From NCBI GenBank assembly GCA_016931575.1, contig JAFGEO010000142.1, positions 1 through 34,574 on the forward strand: a DNA stretch of 34,574 nt. The letters run 5' to 3'. The notes under the pieces are model-generated. The model searched no databases, was not told the DNA's origin, and was given only the letters and a program-made list of their open reading frames with translations. This document shows, piece after piece, positions 1 through 7,806 of this stretch (its first letter is position 1; every line of letters starts with the position of its first letter). A program made the translations under genes and the position numbers. This DNA comes from Bacteroidales bacterium (GTDB lineage: Bacteria; Bacteroidota; Bacteroidia; Bacteroidales; UBA10428).

Positions 1-30
1 AACAACTCAACAACTCAACAACTCAACAAA
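1..30. repeat. 8-bp tandem repeat (AACAACTC)n
   Basis: Three perfect copies of AACAACTC followed by a partial fourth (AACAAAAC) lie at the left window edge, so the array may continue outside. It sits about 100 bp beyond the fucP stop codon, in non-coding DNA. Read on the other strand the unit is GAGTTGTT. It looks like a simple-sequence array (microsatellite type). Confidence 0.85.
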
Positions 31-128
31 ACACAAGCATCACACATCCCCACCAACCTCACTTCCCCACCTCCCATCCAAAAAGCACCCATCAACCCAC
101 ACAGACCGTTCCTTCTGCCTCAAGGTCT
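31..128. other. G-depleted non-coding tract downstream of fucP
   Basis: This non-coding stretch is almost pure A/C with some T on the plus strand and only a handful of G until about position 100. On the minus strand, in the sense direction of the fuc operon, it is therefore G/T-rich, with several runs of three or four G separated by short spacers. No hairpin terminator followed by a T-run is visible for the operon here. The tract could form G-rich structure in the transcript, which is inference only. Confidence 0.5.
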
Positions 129-1583
129 TCACTGATTAACAGCCTCCCGGTAAACATAGCTGGCCCTGTATCCATAGATCGCTATCACAACAAAACAGAT
201 AAAAGGTAAAATAAAGGAAAAGTTTTCTGCAGCAAGAAATCCGACCTGTTTCAGATCGATAATAGCCCCCTGCAGGGGTGGCATGAGGGCACCACCGACA
301 ATAGCCATAACCAGTCCGGCTGAACCTATCGTTGCATCGTCCCCCACACCTCCAAGGGCAATTCCGTAGATGGTCGGGAACATGAGCGACATAAATGCAG
401 AAGTGGCTATGAGCATATACAGTCCAAACATGCCATCAATAAAGATGACGCCTGTGGTTGTAATCATACCTGCCAGCGCAAAATACAGCAAAAGCTTACG
501 GGAATCCAGGTATTTCATCAGAAATGTACTCAGGAACCGAAATGAGATAAAAGTGCCCATGGCCATCATATTGAATTCCTGTGCCCGTGCTTTTTCAATG
601 CCAAGTCTCCCGGCATACTGAATGATGAAGGTCCAGCACATGATCTGTGTTCCCACATAGAAAGCCTGCGCAATAACACCTTCGCGGTATTTGGGGATCT
701 TTATCAGGCGATGAAAACTATCCAGGGGGTGGACTTCGTGATCAGCTCCCTTGCGGACAGGCATTTTCGTAACCAGCACAATAACAAAAATGAGCAATAC
801 GACCAGTCCAAGGTATACATACGGGTTCCGGATTACTACCAGATCGTGTGCTTTCTGAGCAGCCAGCTGAGCAGCTGTCAGGAAGTCGGAGGCAGTGTGT
901 GCACCTGAATCAGCCATAGCCTGAAGCGTATCAGCCGGCAGGTTTGCCACACCGGTATGAAGTGCCAGGGCATCTGAGGGCAGACTGTCAGACTGAAGGG
1001 TTTGAATGGTATCACTGAGCATACCCAGAGGTTCAGATGATCCGGCTGAGCCAGCCGCTGTTGCTTTTCCTGACTGGAGTTTGGCAAGTATCACGTTCGA
1101 TGCAACTGCCATCCCAAGTATGGAACCCAGGGGGTTAAAGGACTGTGCCAGGTTCAGCCTGCGGGTAGCGGTTCGTTCGTCCCCCATGGACAGAATAAAC
1201 GGATTTGCTGTGGTCTCCAGAAAGGCCAGACCGAATGTCAGGATATACAGGGAAAGCAGGAAGAATCCAAAAACTTCAAACCTCGCTGCCGGATAAAACA
1301 ACAAAGCCCCGGCAGCATACAGGGCCAATCCTAGAAGAATTCCGCTTTTATAACTGTAGCGCTTAATGAATAGTGCAGCAGGAATGGCCATGGTAGCGTA
1401 TCCCCCGTAGAAAGCAAACTGAATCAATGCCGCCCGCGCATTGGAAATATTCATGATATCCTTAAAAGCAGCTACCAGCGGATTTGTAATGTCATTTGCA
1501 AAGCCCCACAATGAAAAGAGGCTTGTAATAATGATGAAAGGCAGAAGAATCTTCTTCTCTACAATTTTAGGTTTCGATGTCAT
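129..1583 (-). CDS. fucP: L-fucose:H+ symporter FucP (MFS permease)
   Basis: Inner-membrane permease that takes up L-fucose with protons. The 484-aa protein shows about twelve hydrophobic segments and the family motif LETTANPF (about residues 122-129), in which E123 matches the essential Glu135 of E. coli FucP. RRLNLAQSFNPLG (141-153) is also typical. The N-terminal motif is ANDITNPL: Asp31 lies three residues before the position of E. coli Asp46, which is Asn34 here. A long Ala/Ser/Asp-rich insertion (about 170-248) falls in the central loop between the two six-helix halves, and E. coli FucP is shorter at this point. It is the last gene of the operon. Its ATG overlaps the mutarotase stop in an ATGA, suggesting translational coupling. 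Sugar specificity rests on homology and operon context. Confidence 0.93.
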   Translation of the reverse strand: MTSKPKIVEKKILLPFIIITSLFSLWGFANDITNPLVAAFKDIMNISNARAALIQFAFYGGYATMAIPAALFIKRYSYKSGILLGLALYAAGALLFYPAARFEVFGFFLLSLYILTFGLAFLETTANPFILSMGDERTATRRLNLAQSFNPLGSILGMAVASNVILAKLQSGKATAAGSAGSSEPLGMLSDTIQTLQSDSLPSDALALHTGVANLPADTLQAMADSGAHTASDFLTAAQLAAQKAHDLVVIRNPYVYLGLVVLLIFVIVLVTKMPVRKGADHEVHPLDSFHRLIKIPKYREGVIAQAFYVGTQIMCWTFIIQYAGRLGIEKARAQEFNMMAMGTFISFRFLSTFLMKYLDSRKLLLYFALAGMITTTGVIFIDGMFGLYMLIATSAFMSLMFPTIYGIALGGVGDDATIGSAGLVMAIVGGALMPPLQGAIIDLKQVGFLAAENFSFILPFICFVVIAIYGYRASYVYREAVNQ

Positions 1584-1942
1584 GGAATCTGGTGTTTACA
1601 ATCTGATAAGTTAAATATTTCGTTCATAATCTGCCATTTATCCCCTTCGTTTGCCCCTGTGAGTTTTTCCTGGTACCTGTCCATAAGTTTTTCCCAATCC
1701 TGCTGTCGCGAAAGCTTCCCAAGCCTTTTAAAATCCTTTTCCGGATCAAAGTCATCAACCGTTTCAAGCAGCATGACCATCCGGTTTTTCCATCGGTAGA
1801 TCTGCATCTCCAGAATGCCAACCTCCCTGATCCCTTCCGGTATTTCCGGCCAGATATTTTCCGGCTTGTGCCAGCTTTCATACTCCCGGATCAATTGAGG
1901 CTCATCCTTCAGGTCCAGTGTGAGGCAATATCTTTTTCCCAT
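1580..1942 (-). CDS. L-rhamnose mutarotase-family protein, probable L-fucose mutarotase
   Basis: Small cytoplasmic sugar mutarotase of the RhaM/DUF718 (COG3254) fold, 120 aa. Family features seen are Tyr21-x3-His25, matching the catalytic Tyr18/His22 pair of E. coli RhaM, WPE at 31-33, the IYRWKNRMVMLLE strand, and a WEKLM helix. The family name says rhamnose, but its place between fucK and fucP argues that it interconverts L-fucose anomers, as proposed for the non-FucU 'type 2' fucose mutarotases. It begins 42 bases after the fucK stop and overlaps fucP by four bases. It may correspond to the small fucX gene of the Bacteroides fucRIAKXP operon (inference). Specificity for L-fucose is inferred from context only. 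Confidence 0.85.
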   Translation of the reverse strand: MGKRYCLTLDLKDEPQLIREYESWHKPENIWPEIPEGIREVGILEMQIYRWKNRMVMLLETVDDFDPEKDFKRLGKLSRQQDWEKLMDRYQEKLTGANEGDKWQIMNEIFNLSDCKHQIP

Positions 1943-1984
1943 CCCTAATATAGTGTTTTATTTACATGTTGAGTTATTCAGTTT

Positions 1985-3406
1985 TTAGTCGGGCCACACA
2001 GGCTCCTCCGGGTTAATTGTTTCATAGGTCCGCGCAAGGGCATTTGCCCCCTCCTCTATGGATGAAAAGACATTCATGGTTTGCATGGCGACAAGGGCTG
2101 CGCCCAGGACCGTTGTTTCAGGCTGACTGACACATTTCACGGGGATGCTCAGTGTATTTGCCCGGATCTGGTTCCACAATGCATTCCTGGATCCCCCGCC
2201 GGCAATGATCAGGGCATTTGCGCGAAAGCCACCAGTTTTCTCAAGGAGGTCCTTTGCTTCCCTGGTTTTCTCCGCCAGGGCCCTCAGGGCCGCGAGGTAA
2301 ACCTGCCCCCGGGTTGTTTTAAGCCCTATCCCGGACAGCAGTCCCTCGTTTGTTGCAAGATCGGGGTGAAACACCACGTCTCCGGGATTCTTCCTTGCCT
2401 GAAGTCCCTCATCCTGCATTTTGGAGTAAAGTCCCCGCTCCCCGGCCTCCACCTCCGCCCTGAAGAAGCTTTTCTTTACCCATTCAATTACTCCCGAAGC
2501 AAGCCATTGCTTACCGGTGTTGTAGATGCCCGGAACAACATCAAGCTCATTGGTGAGCCCGGCGGCTATGGAAGTTTCTCCCAGGTCGACCTGTCTGCTG
2601 CGGGTCATAAGAATCTCCCAGGTGCCTGAACTTAATACCATTTCGTTCTGTCCGGCTCCTGAACCTATTAAGGCAAACTGTGTATCGTGTCCCCCGATAA
2701 TGACGGGTAAGCCCTTTGGCAGTCCTGTGGCTTCTGCTGCAACCTTGGAGACTTTCCCGACCTTTGTGCCTGGCTCAGCAAGCTCAAAAAACTTATTCGG
2801 CAGGCCAAAGGCTGAAAGGATCCCGGTTGAAAAACTGCGCTTATTGATATTCGTCAGCATGGATGTTCCGGCCATGGTGGTATCATTCACAAGGACACCG
2901 GTAAGCCTGTGTATCAGAAGCGAACTGATGAACAGAAAGCCTTTCATCCTGTCCAGTACGTCGGGCCTGTTTTCCTTCAACCACATCAGGGTATAAAGGG
3001 TATTGAAACTATACTGATGGATACCCGATTTTTGGTACAGCTGCCTGAAGGGTATAATTTGCTCTGCCATTTCCATTAAGGGAATAGTCCGCTGGCACTG
3101 CCAGGATATTACCGGGTACAGCAGGTCACCTTTCCCGTTTACCGGGGCACCATTCACACCAAAGGTAGTTAGTGTCAGTGCTTTAATGGAGGAGACCTCC
3201 ACTTTTTCGACCACCGACTGGATACAAAGGGTGATCTTGCGCCAAATAGCCTCAATATCCCAGATGATCCCCCCGGGAAACAGAGGATCCGGGACTGTTC
3301 TGTTTGGCTCCTGCCAGGCAGCCAGTATCTTCCCGTCTGTTTTTATGGCTACGGCCCGAACATTGGTCGCACCACAATCCAATACAAGAACAACTTCATC
3401 TTTCAT
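1985..3406 (-). CDS. fucK: L-fuculokinase FucK
   Basis: FGGY-family kinase that phosphorylates L-fuculose to L-fuculose-1-phosphate in the cytoplasm. The N-terminal ATPase motif VLDCGATNVRA, the TTFGVNGA segment, SFNTLYTLMWLKEN, GGHDTQFALIGSGA, LSSGTWEILM and the C-terminal GGGSRNALWNQIRANT all match E. coli FucK closely, which separates it from rhamnulokinase. I chose the start at 3406 (protein begins MKDEVVL, 473 aa). The frame stays open to an ATG at 3445, but that start would overlap the end of fucI by 31 bases and add a non-conserved leader. From 3406 the gap to the fucI stop is 8 bases. It sits in the operon between isomerase and mutarotase. Confidence 0.92.
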   Translation of the reverse strand: MKDEVVLVLDCGATNVRAVAIKTDGKILAAWQEPNRTVPDPLFPGGIIWDIEAIWRKITLCIQSVVEKVEVSSIKALTLTTFGVNGAPVNGKGDLLYPVISWQCQRTIPLMEMAEQIIPFRQLYQKSGIHQYSFNTLYTLMWLKENRPDVLDRMKGFLFISSLLIHRLTGVLVNDTTMAGTSMLTNINKRSFSTGILSAFGLPNKFFELAEPGTKVGKVSKVAAEATGLPKGLPVIIGGHDTQFALIGSGAGQNEMVLSSGTWEILMTRSRQVDLGETSIAAGLTNELDVVPGIYNTGKQWLASGVIEWVKKSFFRAEVEAGERGLYSKMQDEGLQARKNPGDVVFHPDLATNEGLLSGIGLKTTRGQVYLAALRALAEKTREAKDLLEKTGGFRANALIIAGGGSRNALWNQIRANTLSIPVKCVSQPETTVLGAALVAMQTMNVFSSIEEGANALARTYETINPEEPVWPD

Positions 3407-3414
3407 GCCGGGAG

Positions 3415-5172
3415 CTATCTGTATAAAGGTCCGTATGTGTTGCATGCCCTGTAATCAGCTCCTTCAGTTTCCATACCAAATGCTGACCAGGCCGATGGCC
3501 GGTAAATTTTTTGCTCCGGAATGTTGTGCATATTTACAGGGATCCTCAGGAGGGATGCAAGCGTAATCAGGTCTGCTCCAATATGCCCGTAGCAGGAAGC
3601 ACAATGGTTCGCCCCCCAGTTGGCCATGACAGAATAGACATCGCCAAAGGCAGCTTTGCCTGTCAAACGTGGTGCAAACCAGGTTGTCGGCCAGCTTGGG
3701 TTTGTCCTGTCAGACAATTTTTGGTTCACCTCGGCAGGGAGCTCCACGGTATATCCCTCTGCAATCTGCAGGACAGGTCCCTGCCCCTTGATCAGGTTTA
3801 TCCTGGATACCGTGATGGGCATCCCTCCCCGGGTTAAAAACTCTGAAGAAAAACCGCCGCCGGGGAAATATTCCCTGACCGCAGGACACCAGCTGGTAGC
3901 TTTCAGGCAATCTTTCATCTCTGCATCCGAAATTTCCCAGTAAGGTTTCACCGCAGGCTTGCCGTCTTTTTTCTGTTCTCCCGAGAAATCAAGGGCCGAG
4001 GCACCCGAATTGATCAGGTGGATCAAACCATGCCGGGCATCGCCGGAAGGCTTCCATCCCGACACACGTTCGATGGCCTCCGGGCTCCAGTACGTACGGA
4101 TATCGGAGAACATTTGTGCAGTATTCGTTAACAGGTACCCGAACAACATGACCACCCCGTTCAGGGCATCATTCTCCGTTGCCAGAAGGTGGGGCTTCCT
4201 TGGTCCGTTCCAGTCAAAAGAGGAACAAAGCATGGCCTCCATAAAATCACCGTTGGGCTGATAATCCGTCCATTGACGTTGTCCCTGGAAGCCGGCAAGA
4301 ATAGCATTATGGCCCTGTGCTTCCTCACCATAGCCCATCGCCTTTAGTTTCTCGTTCCCAACCATCAGGTCGCGGGCGATCATGGTCATCTTCACGACTT
4401 TCTCCCATTCCCCTTCTTTTTGCACCTCGGTCTTTTTAACGTCATTGTAGTCTTCCCCTTCTACACAATTTTCTTTCACCCATGTGATGGCTTTCCGGTA
4501 TTCATCAGTATCATAAATGCCCTGGTCCATTCGACGCAGAAATTCAGAAGAGTCAATATATTCATTCCGCATCCCAAGGTATTCCTGGAAGAAACCGGGA
4601 TCAATAATGGACCCGGCAATCCCCATTGACACCCCTCCCATGGAAAGGTATGACTTCCCTTTCATCAGGGCTACGGCCAAACCGGCACGAACGAAACGAA
4701 GGATCTTTTCCCGGACATCCTCCGGAATCCCACTGTCCCCCGCATCCTGAACATCCTTGCCGTAAATGCCAAAGGCCGGCAGGCCTTTCTGGTTGTGCCC
4801 GGCAAGTACCGCTGCCAGATAAACCGCTCCGGGCCGTTCGGTGCCGTTAAATCCCCAGACCGCTTTCGGCAGGTGCGGATCCATGTCCATGGTCTCACTT
4901 CCATAGCACCAACAGGATGTCACCGTTAGTGAAACTCCGACATTGGTCTTTTTAAATTTAATTGCGCACCGGTCAGCTTCAGCCACTCCCCCGATGCAGG
5001 TATCTGCGATCACGCATTCCACCGGTGAACCATCAGGATAGTTTAACTGTGAGGCGATGAGTGCTGCTGCAGACTTTGCCATGTTCATTGTTTGATCCTC
5101 GAGGGATTCCCTCACTCCTCCCAGGCGACCGTCGATGGTGGGCCTGATGCCTATTTTGGGGTAATTTTCCAT
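3415..5172 (-). CDS. fucI: L-fucose isomerase FucI
   Basis: Mn2+-dependent ketol isomerase converting L-fucose to L-fuculose, the first committed step after uptake. The 585-aa length matches E. coli FucI (591 aa). Conserved blocks are [12 protein letters not shown] near the start, [56 protein letters not shown], and FDWNG followed by ATENDALNG, which carries the metal ligand Glu. [15 protein letters not shown] carries the ligand Asp, and VMANWGANH carries the ligand His. The C-terminus [12 protein letters not shown] is also conserved. It starts 3 bases after the fucR stop and ends just before fucK, so it is clearly co-transcribed. I see no missing catalytic residue or truncation. Confidence 0.97.
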   Translation of the reverse strand: MENYPKIGIRPTIDGRLGGVRESLEDQTMNMAKSAAALIASQLNYPDGSPVECVIADTCIGGVAEADRCAIKFKKTNVGVSLTVTSCWCYGSETMDMDPHLPKAVWGFNGTERPGAVYLAAVLAGHNQKGLPAFGIYGKDVQDAGDSGIPEDVREKILRFVRAGLAVALMKGKSYLSMGGVSMGIAGSIIDPGFFQEYLGMRNEYIDSSEFLRRMDQGIYDTDEYRKAITWVKENCVEGEDYNDVKKTEVQKEGEWEKVVKMTMIARDLMVGNEKLKAMGYGEEAQGHNAILAGFQGQRQWTDYQPNGDFMEAMLCSSFDWNGPRKPHLLATENDALNGVVMLFGYLLTNTAQMFSDIRTYWSPEAIERVSGWKPSGDARHGLIHLINSGASALDFSGEQKKDGKPAVKPYWEISDAEMKDCLKATSWCPAVREYFPGGGFSSEFLTRGGMPITVSRINLIKGQGPVLQIAEGYTVELPAEVNQKLSDRTNPSWPTTWFAPRLTGKAAFGDVYSVMANWGANHCASCYGHIGADLITLASLLRIPVNMHNIPEQKIYRPSAWSAFGMETEGADYRACNTYGPLYR

Positions 5173-5175
5173 GTT

Positions 5176-6198
5176 TTATAATGAGTTTCTGTTTATCAGA
5201 CTTGCGGGTAATATTTTCTGAACGGGCTGCTGTTCCTTAATAAACTCCGCTGCCAGCTGGCCCATTTTTTTGAAATCAGTTGAAATCACCGTGATTCCCT
5301 TGCCTATAAATTCGTACAGCGGTATATCATTATATGCCAGCACACCAATGTCTTCGCCGGGTATCAGGTCTGCCTCCCTGCACTGCGTAAGGATCTCGGC
5401 CAGGTCCGACTGACGCAGTACAAAGTACACTTCGCCTTTTTTCACCCGCAGGCTGGCCGAAAGGGTAACTACCTCCGGGCAAATTCCGTTCTGATCGCAG
5501 AAACGCCTAAACGCCTCCAGGGTCACGGCCGGATGTTTTAACCTGTCCGGGTTCATGAAAACAAACCGGGAATATTTTCTTACCTGCTCCCTGATCTCCT
5601 GTAAGGCACTGAAAACAGATTCATCGAAGTCCTGCCATACGTAAGAATACCTTCCTGACTCAAAATTCTTCCAGTCGAACACAGGGATATCAAGAAGAAG
5701 CAGTTTTGAGGGATCGATACGTTTCAGGCTTCCGGATATGGAGAATTCCTGAGTGTCAAAATTCATGATAACATACGCATCATATTTCCCGATGCTGTTC
5801 AGTACCACCGTATCAAACACTGTCTTGTTATAGTGATGAAAAACCAGATCGATGGTATAATCTCTGCCTACTTCCCTTTCAATCTCCCGGTAAACCATAT
5901 CCTTAAACGGAGTGTAATAATCCAGCAACAACAGTACCCGACTGATGTCATGACTTACAAAATAGCCCTTTGTAGGGGTGGATTTAACGATCTTCCTGCG
6001 TTTGAGTTCGCTGTAGGCCTTAAAAACCGTATCCCTTGACAGGCTGAGTTCCCTGCTTACCTGGTTTACGGAAGGCAAGCTGTCACCCTCGTGCAACTCA
6101 GCCTGTATCAGTCGCAGTAATTCCCTGATAAGGGCCTGTAATTTTGTCTCTCCGGAGGAGGTATCCAGGGAAAGAACCAGGTGTTTTTGTCTATCCAT
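5176..6198 (-). CDS. fucR: GntR-family fucose operon regulator (FucR-like)
   Basis: Cytoplasmic transcription factor with an N-terminal GntR winged helix-turn-helix (about residues 18-82; core LPSVNQVSRELSLSRDTVFKAY is split here as LPSVNQVSRELS and LSRDTVFKAY). This is joined to a LacI/periplasmic-binding-protein-like sensor domain (about 88-330, with EDIGVLAYNDIPLYEF and GITVISTDFKKMGQLAAEF). The layout matches FucR of Bacteroides, a repressor relieved by L-fucose. It is the first gene of the operon, 3 bases before fucI, so it likely autoregulates the whole unit. The divergent neighbour at 6377 begins 178 bases away. That fucose or a derivative is the effector is inferred from context. Confidence 0.88.
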   Translation of the reverse strand: MDRQKHLVLSLDTSSGETKLQALIRELLRLIQAELHEGDSLPSVNQVSRELSLSRDTVFKAYSELKRRKIVKSTPTKGYFVSHDISRVLLLLDYYTPFKDMVYREIEREVGRDYTIDLVFHHYNKTVFDTVVLNSIGKYDAYVIMNFDTQEFSISGSLKRIDPSKLLLLDIPVFDWKNFESGRYSYVWQDFDESVFSALQEIREQVRKYSRFVFMNPDRLKHPAVTLEAFRRFCDQNGICPEVVTLSASLRVKKGEVYFVLRQSDLAEILTQCREADLIPGEDIGVLAYNDIPLYEFIGKGITVISTDFKKMGQLAAEFIKEQQPVQKILPASLINRNSL

Positions 6199-6200
6199 GC

Positions 6201-6217
6201 TGTGCTGTTCTGTGCTG
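6201..6217. repeat. Direct repeat TGTGCTG with 10-bp period ahead of fucR
   Basis: TGTGCTG occurs at 6201-6207 and again at 6211-6217, exactly one helical turn apart, immediately upstream of the fucR start codon. Same-face direct repeats in a leader can be operator half-sites, so this might be a FucR binding site, but a two-copy 7-mer could also be chance. Confidence 0.3.
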
Positions 6218-6314
6218 CTAACATACTTGTTTTTTTTGATTTTAGCAAGAAATGAAAATTAAGATCCAACGTTGTGCCTAAGCTTGCTTCCATGTCTTGC
6301 CAGGAGGGCAGACC

Positions 6315-6343
6315 CAAAGGAAGCTACTTCCCGGCGAAGCAAA
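6315..6343 (-). promoter_or_regulatory. Candidate Bacteroidota promoter for the fuc operon
   Basis: On the minus strand a TTTG (plus-strand CAAA at 6340-6343) is followed after 17 bases by TTCCTTTG (plus 6315-6322). This is a 7-of-8 match to the phylum's -7 element TAnnTTTG, with a -33 TTTG at about the right distance. It would give a leader of roughly 110 bases before fucR. It was found by eye only, and a one-base mismatch leaves it tentative. Confidence 0.3.
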
Positions 6344-6376
6344 AAAAGTGTACTTTAGAGCAATAAACCATGCTCC

Positions 6377-7795
6377 ATGAAAAACCTTACCTCTAAATTG
6401 TCTCCGGTTATTTACTCTGGTTGCTACAGCATAATTCTGCTTTGTTTTGCAGCCCTTACTGTCAGAGGACAAAGTGACACTGCCTACTCCTTCCTGGTAG
6501 CCGGCCATGCCTACGGCGCCCACAGCGGCGGCAACCTGGGCCTCCACCCTGCCCTGCTGGAATGTCTTGACCGCGGATTTTCTTCAGATGCCGCATTCAT
6601 CGTTTTTACCGGCGATATCGTTAACCTTAGCAGCGAGGAAAGCTGGACACAGGTCGAAACCGAACTCTCAGCCTATCCGCTGGAGTCCTGGTATGTGATG
6701 GGAAATCATGATAATACTCCTGAAGGCATAGCTGTTTTCAATGAGAAACATGGAGGTACCTATTATTCCTTTACCAGTCAGAGCAGCATGTTCGTTGTGC
6801 TGAACAGCACGGTGGAACAGCGGTCTGTCCCGGAGGAGCAGATCCTCTTCCTGGGTGACCTGCTAAACACCACCGGAGACAGCATTCACAATGTTTTTGT
6901 CTTTTTCCATGAGGTCCTGTGGAATAGCCATGAGAAGTATGTGGATACCCGGAGTAACAGCCGCTCACGATACGACCAGATAATTTCCTATTCAAATTAC
7001 TGGGAGGACCTGCATCCCCTGTTCACATCGTTTCCGGATATCAATTTCTACTGTATCGCCGGGGATGTTGGCGGCAATCCGGATGCCATTGCTGCTTTTT
7101 ATGACTGTTGGGACAATGTCACGCTGATCGCTTCGGGTATGGGTGAGGTTTACGATGAAAACTACCTGACGGTGCATGTCGCAAACGAGGACTCAGTCTG
7201 GTTTCAGCTCACGGCGCTGATCGATACGGTTCAGTTGAACGAACTGGATTATTACAGTGTCCCGTGTGGTACAGGTCCTGTAAGCGGACCCGATCAGGTT
7301 ACCCAGTGGGATACCGGTGTGGCCTATTCAGTTCCACGGATATTCAATGCGGACACCTACAACTGGATCCTTCCTGAAGGAGTTTATGGCGAAAGTCTTA
7401 CAAATAGCATCCGCCTGTCTTTCACCGGCAATTTTACAACGGGGACTCTCCTGGTCAGCGCAAGCCATGATGGATATGGTTCAGGTCCTGCAGGTTCCCT
7501 TGACATCACTGCCGCCATTTCAGATTTGCACCTGCCCCCATCAGAAGGTAAAATAATGATAAAATACTCCCCGGGGAAACAAGGTGTTGATATCAGTCCG
7601 GATGATAGTTTTAGGGGGAACCTGGAAGCCTCTGTTTATTCCATGCAGGGAAAACTGCTCTCAGTTAAGTCATTTCCAGCATGCCCCGGCAGAGGGGAAT
7701 ATAGTCTGGCGGTTGACCACCTGCCCTCAGGTGTTTATCTTGTCCGGGTACAAGCCGGCAGCAAGCTTGAACAGAAGAAGATCCTGGTTCCCTGA
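6377..7795 (+). CDS. Secreted calcineurin-like phosphoesterase with T9SS sorting domain
   Basis: Exported protein of 472 aa. The order is signal peptide (about 1-31), metallophosphoesterase-like domain (about 36-285), a beta-sandwich segment (about 290-380, with NADTYNWILPEG resembling PKD/Ig-like linkers of this phylum), and a C-terminal type A T9SS sorting domain (about 395-472, ending LPSGVYLVRVQAGSKLEQKKIL). Phosphoesterase motifs are FTGD (D80), GNHD (109-112) and FFHEVLW (H178). Two others are degenerate: the first D-x-H reads A42-G43-H44, and the last G-H-x-H reads GDVG at 229-232. One metal site may be altered or lost, so activity cannot be assumed. It is divergent from the fuc operon and convergent with the next gene. 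Substrate is unknown. Confidence 0.8.
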   Translation: MKNLTSKLSPVIYSGCYSIILLCFAALTVRGQSDTAYSFLVAGHAYGAHSGGNLGLHPALLECLDRGFSSDAAFIVFTGDIVNLSSEESWTQVETELSAYPLESWYVMGNHDNTPEGIAVFNEKHGGTYYSFTSQSSMFVVLNSTVEQRSVPEEQILFLGDLLNTTGDSIHNVFVFFHEVLWNSHEKYVDTRSNSRSRYDQIISYSNYWEDLHPLFTSFPDINFYCIAGDVGGNPDAIAAFYDCWDNVTLIASGMGEVYDENYLTVHVANEDSVWFQLTALIDTVQLNELDYYSVPCGTGPVSGPDQVTQWDTGVAYSVPRIFNADTYNWILPEGVYGESLTNSIRLSFTGNFTTGTLLVSASHDGYGSGPAGSLDITAAISDLHLPPSEGKIMIKYSPGKQGVDISPDDSFRGNLEASVYSMQGKLLSVKSFPACPGRGEYSLAVDHLPSGVYLVRVQAGSKLEQKKILVP

Positions 7796-7806
7796 TCCGT
7801 GATCAG
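7792..7806. other. Short palindrome spanning two convergent stop codons
   Basis: CTGATC (7792-7797), a CGT loop and GATCAG (7801-7806) form a perfect 6-bp inverted repeat. It contains the stop codon of the phosphoesterase gene and the stop codon of the convergent gene. No T-run follows on either side, so it is a weak candidate for transcript termination in either direction. Confidence 0.35.

Noticed and set aside
2081-2629. Long plus-strand open frame of 182 codons opposite fucK
   Set aside because: It lies wholly antisense to conserved fucK codons, has Cys/Pro/His-rich composition without any recognisable motif, and no start signal; it is a shadow frame.
3407-3445. Upstream ATG start for fucK at 3445
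   Set aside because: It would overlap fucI by 31 bases and add residues absent from the conserved FucK N-terminus; 3406 fits the family and leaves an 8-base gap.
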